In this document: positions 27,615 through 37,082 of the stretch, piece by piece | Layout of the letters: the number at the start of each line of letters is the position of its first letter | Position numbering within the stretch: position 1 is the stretch's first letter | Assembly: GCF_008704855.1 (NCBI RefSeq) | Contig: NZ_CP023691.1 | Span: 3,038,001 to 3,102,000 of the forward strand | DNA: 64,000 bases | Direction of reading: 5' to 3' | Source: Streptomyces platensis | GTDB lineage: Bacteria; Actinomycetota; Actinomycetes; Streptomycetales; Streptomycetaceae | Program-made: the position numbers and the translations under genes | The notes under the pieces: model-generated | Seen by the model: only the letters and a program-made list of their open reading frames with translations | What the model was told of the DNA's origin: nothing | Databases searched by the model: none

Positions 27615-28844
27615 ATGGCCACGGAATTACGGATGTTGCGGGACGCCGAATGGGACGCCTGGTCGGACACGCTGAACCGGGCGTTCGGCGAACCGCCCCC
27701 GAGCCCTGAGCAGCGGGCTCTCCAGCGGGAGCTCACCGAGACCGGCCGCTCATTCGGCGTCTGGGACGGCGCGGACTGGGTGGCCACGGCGGGGGCGTTC
27801 TCCTTCGGGCTCACCGTGCCGGGCGGCGCCGAGGTGCCGGTGGCCGGGGTCACGATGGTCAGTGTGCGGCCGACGCACCGACGCCGCGGGCTGCTGCGGG
27901 CCATGATGCGGCACCAGTTGGCGGACGTCCGGGAGCGCGGGGAGCCGCTGGCGGTGCTGACCGCGTCGGAGCCGGCGATCTACGGCCGGTTCGGCTACGG
28001 TGCGGCGGCCCTGGACATGCAGCTGACCGTGGACACCGTGCGGCTGCCCGCCCCCGAACTGCCCGGCACGGACGAGGTGCGGCTGCGGCTGGTGGAGCCG
28101 GCGGCCGCGCTGGCGGAGTGCGAGCGGGTCTATGCCCGGCTGGTGCCCGCCCGGCCGGGGATGCTGGCGCGGCGGCCCGGCTGGGACCGGCGCGCGGTGC
28201 TGGACCTTCCGGGCGAGCGGGCGGGGGCCGGGGAGCTCCAGTGTGTGCTGGCCGAGGTGGACGGCGAGGTGCGGGGCTATGCGCGCTTTGCCGTCAAGGT
28301 GGTATGGGAGGACGCCGGGCCGGCGGGCGTGGTGCGGGTGCGGCACGTGGAGGCACTGGACCCGGTGGTGTACGCGGCGCTGTGGCGCTTTCTCTTCGGG
28401 ATCGATCTGACGTCGTCGGTGTCGGTGCGCACCCGGCCGGTGGACGACGCGCTGCCGCATCTGGTCGGGGACATGCGGCGGTGCGGTCTCGTGCTGCGGG
28501 AGTCGCTGTTCGTCCGGCCGGTGGAGGTGGGTGCGGCGCTGGCGGCGCGGACGTACCGGACGCCGGTGGATGTGGTGCTGGAGGTCGCGGACCCGTTCTG
28601 CCCGTGGAACGAGGGGCGCTGGCGGCTGGCCGGCGACGGGACGGGGGCGGTCTGTGCGCGGACCACGGACCCGGCCGAGCTGGCGCTGTCCGTACGGGAG
28701 CTGGGGTCGGCGTATCTGGGCGGGTTCTCCCTGGTGTCGCTGGCGGCGGCGGGCGCCGTCCGGGAGCTGCGGCCGGGTGCGCTGGCGGCGGCCTCGGTGG
28801 CGTTCGGGTCGGACGTGGCGCCCTGGCTGCCGCACGGGTTCTGA
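27615..28844 (+). CDS. Eis-type GNAT N-acetyltransferase
   Basis: 409 residues, the full length of the Eis family. The first GNAT domain has the acetyl-CoA motif VSVRPTHRRRGLLRAMM (residues ~87-104) and YGRFGYGAA. A second GNAT-like domain and a sterol-carrier-like C-terminal domain follow, ending in PWLPHGF; the free C-terminal carboxylate acts in catalysis in mycobacterial Eis. Characterised relatives acetylate amines of aminoglycosides or peptides, so a resistance-related activity is possible but not shown. Convergent with the glycosylase gene, 41 bases apart. Confidence 0.88.
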   Translation: MATELRMLRDAEWDAWSDTLNRAFGEPPPSPEQRALQRELTETGRSFGVWDGADWVATAGAFSFGLTVPGGAEVPVAGVTMVSVRPTHRRRGLLRAMMRHQLADVRERGEPLAVLTASEPAIYGRFGYGAAALDMQLTVDTVRLPAPELPGTDEVRLRLVEPAAALAECERVYARLVPARPGMLARRPGWDRRAVLDLPGERAGAGELQCVLAEVDGEVRGYARFAVKVVWEDAGPAGVVRVRHVEALDPVVYAALWRFLFGIDLTSSVSVRTRPVDDALPHLVGDMRRCGLVLRESLFVRPVEVGAALAARTYRTPVDVVLEVADPFCPWNEGRWRLAGDGTGAVCARTTDPAELALSVRELGSAYLGGFSLVSLAAAGAVRELRPGALAAASVAFGSDVAPWLPHGF

Positions 28845-28885
28845 GGCTTCCCGTCCGGTGCGGCGGCCAGGGCGGCAACGGACCG

Positions 28886-29707
28886 TCAGCCGCCGCCCGT
28901 GCCCGGCTGGCAGCCCGGGCACCAGAAGAGGTTGCGGGCGGCGAGGCCGGCGGTGCGGATCTCGCTGCCGCAGATGTGGCAGCCCTGGTGGGCACGGCGG
29001 TAGACGTAGACCTCGCCGCCGTGGTCGTCGACCCGGGGCGGGCGGCCCATGGCCTCCGGCAGATGCTCCGGGCGGACGGTGTCGATCCGGTTGTGCCGGA
29101 CGCCCTCGGCCATCAGGAACACCAAGTCGGCCCAGAGGGCGTCCCATTCGGCGCGGGTGAGGTCACGGCCGGCGCGGTAGGGGTCGATCCGGTGCCGGAA
29201 GAGGACCTCGGCACGGTAGACGTTGCCGACGCCGGCGATCACCTTCTGGTCCAGCAGCAGCGCCGCGATGGTCGTCCGGCTGCGGGAGATCCGCTGCCAG
29301 GCACGGGTGCCGTCGTCCTCGGGGCGCAGCGGATCGGGGCCGAGCCGGTCGTGTAGCGCGTGCTTCTCGGCGTCGGTGATCAGTGCGCAGGTGGTGGGGC
29401 CGCGGAGGTCGGCGTACGCGGTGGGGTTCACCAGGCGCAGGCGCACGGTGTCGGTGGGCGGCGGGGCGGGGGCCGCGCCGAAGCCGAGCTTGCCGAACAG
29501 GCCGAGGTGGACATGGACCCAGCGGTCCCTGCCGAAGCCCAGGAAGAGGTGCTTGCCGTGCGCCTCGGCGCAGGTCATGACCTGGCCGTCGATGAGGGCC
29601 GCACCATCCGCGAACTTGCCCTGCGGACTGCTCACCCGGACCGGTTCGCCCTCGAAGCGGGAGCGGTGGTCCAGGGCGAGACGGTGGATCGTATGCCCCT
29701 CGGGCAC
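28886..29707 (-). CDS. nei: Fpg/Nei-family DNA glycosylase (endonuclease VIII type)
   Basis: 273 residues from GTG 29707, chosen because the mature enzyme needs Pro2 as catalytic nucleophile: VPEGHTIHRLALDH. Glu3 is next to it. The helix-two-turn-helix segment IAALLLDQKVIAGVGNVYRAE lies near residue 160 (quoted by its ends only), and the C-terminal zinc finger is CHICG...CPGCQ (residues ~245-268). It excises oxidised bases and nicks the abasic site. The PEGHT form is the Nei2-type common in actinobacteria. rpiB lies upstream behind a long hairpin. Confidence 0.92.
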   Translation of the reverse strand: MPEGHTIHRLALDHRSRFEGEPVRVSSPQGKFADGAALIDGQVMTCAEAHGKHLFLGFGRDRWVHVHLGLFGKLGFGAAPAPPPTDTVRLRLVNPTAYADLRGPTTCALITDAEKHALHDRLGPDPLRPEDDGTRAWQRISRSRTTIAALLLDQKVIAGVGNVYRAEVLFRHRIDPYRAGRDLTRAEWDALWADLVFLMAEGVRHNRIDTVRPEHLPEAMGRPPRVDDHGGEVYVYRRAHQGCHICGSEIRTAGLAARNLFWCPGCQPGTGGG

Positions 29708-29726
29708 GGAGGTCCTCCAGTGGGCG

Positions 29727-29761
29727 CGCCCGCCCGCCCCGGCGGCCGGGGCGGGCGGGCG
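29727..29761 (-). terminator. Very GC-rich terminator after rpiB
   Basis: Perfect 16-bp stem CGCCCGCCCGCCCCGG (29727-29742) and CCGGGGCGGGCGGGCG (29746-29761) with a 3-base loop. It lies between the rpiB stop and the glycosylase start. Confidence 0.75.
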
Positions 29762-29777
29762 ACGGGATGAACGGGGG

Positions 29778-30263
<486 letters not shown>

Positions 30264-30474
30264 GCGATGAGTGTGACACGCCCGCCGCCGGGTAGGCGCG
30301 GCTGGGTCTGCCCAGGGGCCCTGTACAGAAAGCCACCCCGCGCCTTCTGTACGCAAGCGCATCACGCAGCCATCCAGGGTTTCATACAACAATCAGGCCG
30401 CAGACCTTCCAATCCACGGTTAACGAAGATCTAATGCGGGGGGATCCATCCGAGAACCACGAAGGACGGTGCAC

Positions 30475-31929
30475 ATGGGCGCGCACCCGCCTACCACCAA
30501 AGTGGTCCCCACTGCCGATGACCCCGGCAGCGGCGCGACCGGGGGGCAGTCACAAGACGGGCTGCAAGCAGGACTCAAGAACCGCCATCTGTCGATGATC
30601 GCCATCGGCGGGGTCATCGGCGCCGGACTGTTCGTCGGCTCCGGCGCCGGGATCGCGGCCGCGGGTCCGGGCATTTTGCTCTCGTACGCGCTGACCGGCC
30701 TGCTGGTCGTGCTCGTGATGCGGATGCTGGGTGAGATGGCCGCGGCCTCTCCCACCTCAGGGTCGTTCTCCGCCTACGCGGACCGGGCGCTGGGCCGCTG
30801 GGCCGGTTTCACGATCGGCTGGCTGTACTGGTTCTTCTGGTCGGTCGTGCTGGCCGTCGAGGCGACCGCGGCCGCCGCGATCCTCACCGGCTGGGTGCCG
30901 GCCGTCCCGCAGTGGGCCTGGGCGCTGCTGGTGATGATCGTGCTGACCGGCACCAACCTGGTCTCGGTCGGCTCGTTCGGTGAGTTCGAGTTCTGGTTCG
31001 CCGGAATCAAGGTCGTCGCGATCGTCGTCTTCATCGTGGTCGGTGCGCTGGCGATATTCGGGCTGCCGCCGGGCGGTGCCCCGGTCGGCACGGAGAATCT
31101 GACCGGGCACGGCGGATTCCTGCCGCACGGTCCCGGCGCGATCCTCTCCGGCATGCTGCTGGTGGTCTTCTCCTTCATGGGCAGCGAGATCGTCACGCTG
31201 GCGGCGAGCGAGTCGCCGAACCCGGTGCAGGCCGTCCGCAAGGCCGTGAACAGCGTCATCTGGCGGATCGCGCTCTTCTACCTCGGCTCGATCGCGGTGA
31301 TCGTGACGCTGCTGCCGTGGGACTCCAAGGCGGTGGCGAAGAGCCCGTACGTGGCCGTGCTGACGTCGCTGGACATCCCGTACGCGGGCACCGTGATGGA
31401 CGTCGTGGTGCTGACCGCGGTGCTGTCCTGTCTGAACTCCGGGCTCTACACCGCCTCCCGGATGGCGTTCTCGCTCGGCCAGCGCGGGGATGCGCCGAAG
31501 TCGTTCGCCACCGTCAACAAGGGCGGCGTCCCGGCGGTCGCGATCTGGGCGTCGGTCGCCTTCGGCTTCATCGCGACGATCTTCAGCTACACCTCGAAGG
31601 ACACCATCTTCGAGTTCCTGCTGAATTCGTCGGGCGCGGTGGCGCTGTTCGTCTGGCTGGTCATCTGCTTCTCGCAGCTGCGGATGCGCCGGACCATCGA
31701 GCGGGAGACGCCGGAGCGGCTGACGGTGCGGATGTGGCTGTACCCGTGGCTGACGTACGCGACGATCGGGCTGATCCTCTTCGTCATCGGCTACATGTTC
31801 TACGACCCGGACGGGCGCAAGCAGATGGTGCTGTCGGTGGTCGCGGCCGTGGTCGTGCTGGCGGTCGGACTGCTCCTGGACCGGCGCCGGCCGCGGGAGC
31901 GGGACGCGGTCGGGGCCGGGGGCGCGTAA
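30475..31929 (+). CDS. Amino acid permease (APC superfamily), copy 1 of 3
   Basis: 484 residues from ATG 30475 with GAAGGACGG 7 bases ahead. A ~35-residue cytoplasmic head ends in LKNRHLSMIAIGGVIGAGLF, the consensus first helix of the AAT subfamily (GxxIGxGLF). Twelve membrane segments can be counted. The loop GEFEFWFAGIKVVAI is typical of bacterial GabP/AnsP/aromatic permeases. Substrate cannot be told from sequence alone. The two related permeases at 32991 and 34699 share the same motifs, so the set arose by duplication. Confidence 0.9.
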   Translation: MGAHPPTTKVVPTADDPGSGATGGQSQDGLQAGLKNRHLSMIAIGGVIGAGLFVGSGAGIAAAGPGILLSYALTGLLVVLVMRMLGEMAAASPTSGSFSAYADRALGRWAGFTIGWLYWFFWSVVLAVEATAAAAILTGWVPAVPQWAWALLVMIVLTGTNLVSVGSFGEFEFWFAGIKVVAIVVFIVVGALAIFGLPPGGAPVGTENLTGHGGFLPHGPGAILSGMLLVVFSFMGSEIVTLAASESPNPVQAVRKAVNSVIWRIALFYLGSIAVIVTLLPWDSKAVAKSPYVAVLTSLDIPYAGTVMDVVVLTAVLSCLNSGLYTASRMAFSLGQRGDAPKSFATVNKGGVPAVAIWASVAFGFIATIFSYTSKDTIFEFLLNSSGAVALFVWLVICFSQLRMRRTIERETPERLTVRMWLYPWLTYATIGLILFVIGYMFYDPDGRKQMVLSVVAAVVVLAVGLLLDRRRPRERDAVGAGGA

Positions 31930-31947
31930 CGCCGTACAGCGGCAGAG

Positions 31948-31993
31948 AAAAGGGCGGGGCCCACACCGGATCGGTGCGGGCCCCGCCTCTTTG
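31948..31993. terminator. Hairpin between permease 1 and bioY
   Basis: AAAAGGGCGGGGCCCACACCG pairs, with two mismatches, to CGGTGCGGGCCCCGCCTCTTT around a 3-base loop (arms quoted in part: GGCGGGGCCC / GGGCCCCGCC). A-rich on one side and T-rich on the other, so it can work in both directions. Confidence 0.75.
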
Positions 31994-32075
31994 TATCGGC
32001 ACCCCAGCCATCAATTGAGGAACCCCAACGGCGGTCAACCACCTACGCGAAAGCGGCGGCGGTTTAGCCGCAAAA

Positions 32076-32660
32076 TCAGCCCGCCAGCTTCCAGGCGGTG
32101 GGCAGCGCGCCCATCGCCAGCGCGGCCTTGAGGGCGTCGCCGATGAGGAACGGGACCATGCCGACGGCGGCGGCCTGGCCGAGGGACATCCCGGTGCTCA
32201 GCGCCAGGTAGGGGACGCCGATCGCGTAGATCAGGGCCGTACCGGCGGCCATGGTGGCGGCGGTGCGCAGCACCCCGCGGTCGCCGCCGCGGCGGGCCAG
32301 CGCGCCCACGGCGGTGGCGGCCAGCAGCATGCCCACGATGTAGCCGAAGGTGGCACCGCCGGCGCCCGAGGCACCGCCCGCGAACCACGGCATACCGGCG
32401 ACCCCCGCCAGGGCGTACAGCGCCAGCGACAGCAGACCGCGGCCCGCCCCGAGGGAGGCGCCGACCAGCAGGGCGGCGAAGGTCTGGCCGGTGACCGGGA
32501 CCGGGGAGCCGGGGACCGGGACGGCGATCTGGGCCGCGATGCCGGTGAGCGCGGCTCCGCCGAGCACCAGCGCGGCGTCGCGGACGCGGGCGCGGGACGC
32601 GGTGGCGGCCGGCAGCAGATCGGCCAGGACGCCGGGACGAGTGAGAGCGGCAGTGCTCAT
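32076..32660 (-). CDS. bioY: BioY, biotin transporter substrate-binding (S) component
   Basis: 194 residues with six membrane segments. Family motifs: VPVPGSPVPVTGQTFAALL (residues ~47-65) and GASGAGGATFGYIVGM near 98-112, with LIGDALKAALA near the end. BioY captures biotin with high affinity. No bioM or bioN ATPase/T-component is beside it, so it is either a solitary carrier or shares an ECF module from elsewhere. It sits against the orientation of the three permeases between copies 1 and 2. Start ATG 32660. Confidence 0.9.
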   Translation of the reverse strand: MSTAALTRPGVLADLLPAATASRARVRDAALVLGGAALTGIAAQIAVPVPGSPVPVTGQTFAALLVGASLGAGRGLLSLALYALAGVAGMPWFAGGASGAGGATFGYIVGMLLAATAVGALARRGGDRGVLRTAATMAAGTALIYAIGVPYLALSTGMSLGQAAAVGMVPFLIGDALKAALAMGALPTAWKLAG

Positions 32661-32990
32661 CGGGACTCCGCGAGTGTGAGGACGGATAAGGGACGGGACG
32701 CGATGACGTTAGTCCAGCGGGGGCCCGGCGATCATCGTGTGGCGGCGACAAAGCCGTACCGGCCCGCTTGGAGAGTTCCGAACAACTTCCACCCTGCCCG
32801 GGTCCGTTGGGGCGCGTGGCGTCTTTGCAGGTCACGTGATGCTCATCACGGCCCTGGCCGCGTTGTGAGGCCGGTTTTGTGGTAGCGCGCGGGGTGCGGC
32901 GACACTGTGTCCGCCCCGCGGTGACCTGTGGAGTTCCCCCAAACGCGCCGGCGGCCCCCGCCGCCTCGGCCCTTGCGAGAGTACGAGTCC
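32661..32990. other. Divergent promoter region between bioY and permease 2
   Basis: 330 bases without a supported gene. It contains the 8-base palindrome TCACGTGA near 32833 followed by TGCTCATCACGG. No clear biotin-repressor operator is visible. The ribosome site of permease 2 is weak (GAGAGTACGAG). Confidence 0.4.
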
Positions 32991-34403
32991 ATGCACGACG
33001 CAACGACCCAAGCCGGTGAGCCCGCCCTCGGTGCGGGCACCGGCGCGAAAGAGCCGCTGTCCGCGGGGCTCAAGCAGCGCCATCTGACGATGCTGGGCCT
33101 GGGCGGGGTGATCGGCGCTGGCCTGTTCGTGGGCTCCGGCGCCGGGATCGCGGTGGCCGGCCCGGGGATCGTGCTGTCGTATCTGATCGCGGGCGCGCTG
33201 GCGACGCTGGTCATGCGGATGCTCGGCGAGATGTCGGCGGCGATACCGGCTTCCGGTGCGTTCTCGGTGCATGCGGAGCGGGCGCTGGGGCGCTGGGCCG
33301 GGTTCAGTGTGGGCTGGCTGTACTGGTTCCTGCTGGTCGTGGTGCTCGCCGTGGAGGCCACCGGGGCGGCGCAGATCGCCCACGGCTGGGTGCCGGCGGT
33401 GCCGCAGTGGGGCTGGGTGCTGCTCTTCATGATCGTCTTCACCGTGGCCAACCTGTCCGCGGTGAAGAACTTCGGTGAGTTCGAGTTCTGGTTCGCGGCG
33501 CTGAAGGTCACCGCGATCGTGCTGTTCCTGACGCTGAGCCTGCTGGCGGTCTTCGGCGTGCTGCCGGACACCGAGCCGGTCGGCCTGGCGAACCTCACCG
33601 GGCACGGCGGTCTGCTGCCGCACGGCTGGAGCGGGGTGATCTCCGGTGTCCTCGCGGTGGTGTTCGCGTTCGGCGGCCTGGAGGTCGTCACCATCGCCGC
33701 GGCCGAGTCGGACGATCCGGTGCGCGCCGTGGGCCGGGCGGTGCGCAGCGCGGTCTGGCGGATCCTGTTCTTCTACGTCGGCTCGATGCTGGTCATCGTG
33801 ACGCTGCTGCCCTGGTCGTCGATGCAGCCGGGCAAGAGCCCGTACGTCGCGGTGCTGGACAGCATCGGGGTGCCGGGCGCCGGCCAGATCATGAACATCG
33901 TGGTGTTCGTGGCGCTGCTCTCCGCGCTGAACGCCAATCTCTACGGCTCGTCACGGATGGTCTTCTCGCTCGCCGAGCGCGGGGAGGCGCCGCGCGCGCT
34001 GCTGAAGGTGTCCAACGGCGGGGTGCCGCGCCGGGCCGTGCTGGCGTCGGTGGCCTTCGGGTTCGTCTCCGTGCTGCTGAATCTGAAATGGCCGGATTCG
34101 GTCTTCCTGTACATGCTCAACGCGGTCGGTGCGGTGCTGCTGTTCGTGTGGGGGCTGATCGCGGTCTCCCAGCTGCGGCTGCGTCCGCGTATCGAACGCG
34201 AGGAGCCCGGGAAGCTGACCCTGCGGATGTGGGCGTTCCCGTATCTGACCTGGGCGGCGCTGCTCGCCATGGGCGGTGTGCTGGTGCTGATGCTGACCGA
34301 TGACACGGCCCGGCCGCAGCTGCTGTGGTCGGCCGGGGCGACCGGCGCGGTGCTGCTCGTCGCGGGCGTCCGGGAACTCCGCGCGCGCCGCGCCCGGCGC
34401 TGA
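32991..34403 (+). CDS. Amino acid permease (APC superfamily), copy 2 of 3
   Basis: 470 residues from ATG 32991. Same architecture as copy 1: a cytoplasmic head, LKQRHLTMLGLGGVIGAGLF, about twelve membrane segments, NFGEFEFWFAALKV, and a basic end (RELRARRARR). It is closer to copy 3 than to copy 1 in several stretches (for example the shared NAxLYGxSRM motif in the eighth helix region). Substrate unknown; asparagine, GABA, proline and aromatic amino acids are all carried by relatives. Confidence 0.9.
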   Translation: MHDATTQAGEPALGAGTGAKEPLSAGLKQRHLTMLGLGGVIGAGLFVGSGAGIAVAGPGIVLSYLIAGALATLVMRMLGEMSAAIPASGAFSVHAERALGRWAGFSVGWLYWFLLVVVLAVEATGAAQIAHGWVPAVPQWGWVLLFMIVFTVANLSAVKNFGEFEFWFAALKVTAIVLFLTLSLLAVFGVLPDTEPVGLANLTGHGGLLPHGWSGVISGVLAVVFAFGGLEVVTIAAAESDDPVRAVGRAVRSAVWRILFFYVGSMLVIVTLLPWSSMQPGKSPYVAVLDSIGVPGAGQIMNIVVFVALLSALNANLYGSSRMVFSLAERGEAPRALLKVSNGGVPRRAVLASVAFGFVSVLLNLKWPDSVFLYMLNAVGAVLLFVWGLIAVSQLRLRPRIEREEPGKLTLRMWAFPYLTWAALLAMGGVLVLMLTDDTARPQLLWSAGATGAVLLVAGVRELRARRARR

Positions 34404-34698
34404 CTCCCCCGGCGCCGGCGGTCACGCCGTGTCGTATCCGACGATGAATCAGACACACACCGTCACGATCACGTCTGAATACCGAACATTCGCTGCACAA
34501 CTGTTGCCCTGAGCGGACACCGGCGCTCAAACTGAGCCCGCTTTGCCGAGGACCCCGGAGTTGTGCCGTCGGCAGGCCCTTCGCGACCTGCTGCCCGGCG
34601 GGGGTCCAGGGGGCCCGGCAGCACCGTCGCACCGGTCGCGGCCCCGGGAGAACGCAGTATCGCCTTGCTCCGCTCTCACCTACTGGGACAGGTACGAC

Positions 34699-36141
34699 AT
34701 GAATCGGACACCCTCGTCCGCCGCCGCCGCGCGCGAGCAGACCGACGCGGTTCAGGGCGCGGGCCCCGACAGCGGCTCCACGCTGTCCAACGGACTCAAG
34801 CAGCGCCACCTCTCGATGATCGCCCTGGGCGGGGTGATCGGCGCGGGCCTGTTCGTCGGCTCGCGCGAGGGCATCGCGGCCGCCGGTCCGTCGATCGTGC
34901 TGGCCTACGCCGTCTCCGGCGCCCTGGTCATGCTGATCATGCGGATGCTCGGCGAGATGGCCGCGGCCAATCCGGCCTCCGGCTCCTTCTCCGTGCACGC
35001 CGAGCGCTCCATAGGCTCCTGGGCCGGGTTCACGGTCGGCTGGATGTTCACCGCGCTGCTGTGTGTGGCGGTGGCCGCCGAGGCGATGGGTGCCGCGGAT
35101 GTCATGCTCCAGTGGTTCCCGGGCTCCGAGCCCTGGATGTGGGTCCTGCTGTTCATGGTGATCTTCACCGGGACCAACCTGGCCGCGGTCAGCAACTTCG
35201 GTGAGTTCGAGTTCTGGTTCGCCGCCCTGAAGGTCGCGGCGATCGGCATCTTCCTGGTCCTGGGCCTGCTGGCCATCTTCGGTCTGCTGCCCGGCACCTC
35301 CGCGCCCGGCACCACGCACCTCACCGGTGACGGCGGCTTCCTGCCCAAGGGCGTCGACGGCCTGATGGTCGGTCTGCTGGCCTCGGTGTTCGCCTACGGC
35401 GGTCTGGAGACGGTGACCATCGCGGCCGCCGAGTCCAAGGACCCGGTCCGCGGTGTGGCGAGCGCGGTGCGCACCGCGATGTGGCGGATCGCCCTCTTCT
35501 ACGTCGGCTCGATGGCCGTCATCGTCACGGTCATCCCCTGGAGTGCCCCCTCGATCGCCAAGAGCGGCCCGTACGTGGCGGTGCTGGACTACCTCAAGAT
35601 CCCGGCGGCCGGCCAGGTCATGAACGTCGTCATCCTGGTCGCCCTGCTCTCCGCGGTGAACGCCAACCTCTACGGCGCCTCCCGGATGGCGTACTCGCTG
35701 ATCTCCCGCGGCCAGGGCCCGGCCTTCCTCGGCAAGGTCAGCGGGGGCGTCCCGCGCCGCGCCGTCCTGCTGTGCGCCGCCTTCGGGTTCTTCGCGGTGG
35801 TGCTGAGCTTCCTGTGGCCGGACACCCTCTTCCAGTGGCTGCTGAACATGGTCGGCGCGGCCGTCCTGGTGGTGTGGGGCTTCATCGCCGCCGCCCAGCT
35901 GCGGATGCGCCGGATGCTGGAGCGCGAGGCGCCCGAGAAGCTCGTGGTGAAGATGTGGGCCTTCCCGGTCCTGACCTGGGTGGCGCTGGCGGGCATCGTC
36001 GCCGTGCTGCTGCTGATGCTGCGCGATGAGAACCAGCGCATCCAGCTGCTGTTCACCGGCGGCTTCGGCGTGGTGCTGACGGTGATCGGGCTGATCCGGC
36101 AGCGGGCGCTGGGCCGGGGCGCGGGCCTCGCCAAGGAGTAG
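34699..36141 (+). CDS. Amino acid permease (APC superfamily), copy 3 of 3
   Basis: 480 residues from ATG 34699; GGGACAGG is about 7 bases ahead. Head of ~35 residues, then LKQRHLSMIALGGVIGAGLF and twelve membrane segments, ending in a basic tail (IRQRALGRGAGLAKE). It differs from copies 1 and 2 in helix 1 (SREGIAAAGPSIVLAYAVSG instead of SGAGIA...). The 295-base gap to copy 2 means a separate promoter is likely. A strong terminator follows. Confidence 0.9.
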   Translation: MNRTPSSAAAAREQTDAVQGAGPDSGSTLSNGLKQRHLSMIALGGVIGAGLFVGSREGIAAAGPSIVLAYAVSGALVMLIMRMLGEMAAANPASGSFSVHAERSIGSWAGFTVGWMFTALLCVAVAAEAMGAADVMLQWFPGSEPWMWVLLFMVIFTGTNLAAVSNFGEFEFWFAALKVAAIGIFLVLGLLAIFGLLPGTSAPGTTHLTGDGGFLPKGVDGLMVGLLASVFAYGGLETVTIAAAESKDPVRGVASAVRTAMWRIALFYVGSMAVIVTVIPWSAPSIAKSGPYVAVLDYLKIPAAGQVMNVVILVALLSAVNANLYGASRMAYSLISRGQGPAFLGKVSGGVPRRAVLLCAAFGFFAVVLSFLWPDTLFQWLLNMVGAAVLVVWGFIAAAQLRMRRMLEREAPEKLVVKMWAFPVLTWVALAGIVAVLLLMLRDENQRIQLLFTGGFGVVLTVIGLIRQRALGRGAGLAKE

Positions 36142-36160
36142 CACTCCCCCACTCCCCACA

Positions 36161-36199
36161 AGGCGGGGCGGGACCTCAATCCGAGGTCCCGCCCCGCCT
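36161..36199 (+). terminator. Terminator after permease 3
   Basis: Perfect 17-bp stem AGGCGGGGCGGGACCTC (36161-36177) / GAGGTCCCGCCCCGCCT (36183-36199), loop AATCC, 20 bases past the stop; insulates sodF. Confidence 0.9.
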
Positions 36200-36263
36200 C
36201 CGTCTTTGGGACCAGGCCGGTCACCGCAACCGGCCGGTGATCACTCCTGCTGATAGCGTGCTC

Positions 36264-36280
36264 TTGCACATTGTTTGCAA
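36264..36280. promoter_or_regulatory. Nur-like operator in the sodF promoter
   Basis: TTGCACATTGTTTGCAA, an inverted repeat TTGCA-N7-TGCAA, 35 bases before the sodF start codon. Nur, the nickel-responsive Fur-family repressor of Streptomyces, blocks sodF through a box of this TTGCA/TGCAA type. The match is by motif and context only. Confidence 0.6.
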
Positions 36281-36315
36281 CTACTGCTCCTAAGCAGCTT
36301 GGAGGCGGGATCGGC

Positions 36316-36957
36316 ATGGCGACCTACACACTTCCGGAACTCCCCTACGACTACGCGGCACTGGCACCGGTCATCAGCCCCGAGATCATCGAGCTGCACC
36401 ACGACAAGCACCACGCTGCCTATGTGAAGGGTGCGAACGACACCCTGGAGCAGCTCGCCGAGGCGCGCGACAAGGACCAGTGGGGCAGCATCAACGGCCT
36501 GGAGAAGAACCTCGCGTTCCACCTCTCCGGCCACATCCTGCACAGCATCTACTGGCACAACATGACCGGTGACGGTGGCGGCGAGCCGCTGGACAAGGAC
36601 GGTGTGGGCGAGCTGGCCGATGCGATCGCCGAGTCCTTCGGGTCGTTCGCGAAGTTCAAGGCCCAGCTGACGAAGGCCTCCGCCACCACCCAGGGTTCCG
36701 GCTGGGGCGTCCTCGCCTATGAGCCGGTCAGTGGCCGGCTGATCGTCGAGCAGATCTACGACCACCAGGGCAACGTCGGCCAGGGCTCGGTCCCGATCCT
36801 GGTCTTCGACGCCTGGGAGCACGCCTTCTACCTCCAGTACAAGAACCAGAAGGTGGACTTCATCGAGGCCATGTGGCAGGTCGTGAACTGGCAGGACGTC
36901 GCCAAGCGGTATCGCTCCGCTCAGGAGCGCGCGAACAACCTGCTGCTGGCTCCGTAA
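36316..36957 (+). CDS. sodF: Superoxide dismutase, Fe-type
   Basis: 213 residues from ATG 36316 with GGAGGCGGG ahead. Metal ligands are visible: His in [12 protein letters not shown] (~residue 28), His in [16 protein letters not shown] (~75), and Asp/His of [13 protein letters not shown] (D~163, H~167). Gly-rich [11 protein letters not shown] precedes them. In Streptomyces this iron enzyme is made when nickel is short and is replaced by nickel SodN when nickel is present; Nur represses it. The promoter carries a Nur-like box and the 3' UTR has small-RNA features. No sodN is in the window. Confidence 0.95.
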   Translation: MATYTLPELPYDYAALAPVISPEIIELHHDKHHAAYVKGANDTLEQLAEARDKDQWGSINGLEKNLAFHLSGHILHSIYWHNMTGDGGGEPLDKDGVGELADAIAESFGSFAKFKAQLTKASATTQGSGWGVLAYEPVSGRLIVEQIYDHQGNVGQGSVPILVFDAWEHAFYLQYKNQKVDFIEAMWQVVNWQDVAKRYRSAQERANNLLLAP

Positions 36958-37062
36958 CACCGTTACAGACGTCCCGCCTCGTGATCGTCTTCTCACCTTT
37001 CGCTTGGCGGGCGGATTGACGGAGCGCCCCCGCACGTCCGATACGTGCGGGGGCGCTCCCAT
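36958..37062 (+). ncRNA. Candidate s-SodF small RNA in the sodF 3' UTR, with terminator
   Basis: The sodF message continues ~100 bases to a perfect 17-bp hairpin (37021-37037 with 37043-37059, loop CCGAT). Before it lies the pyrimidine tract GTCTTCTCACCTTTCG (about 36986-37001), whose complement CGAAAGGTGAGAAGAC resembles a ribosome-binding site. In S. coelicolor (Kim and colleagues, Roe laboratory) a ~90-nt RNA processed from this same 3' UTR pairs with the sodN 5' end. Assignment here is inference from position and sequence character. Confidence 0.6.
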
Positions 37063-37082
37063 GTGTCTCAGCCGCAGGTGTC

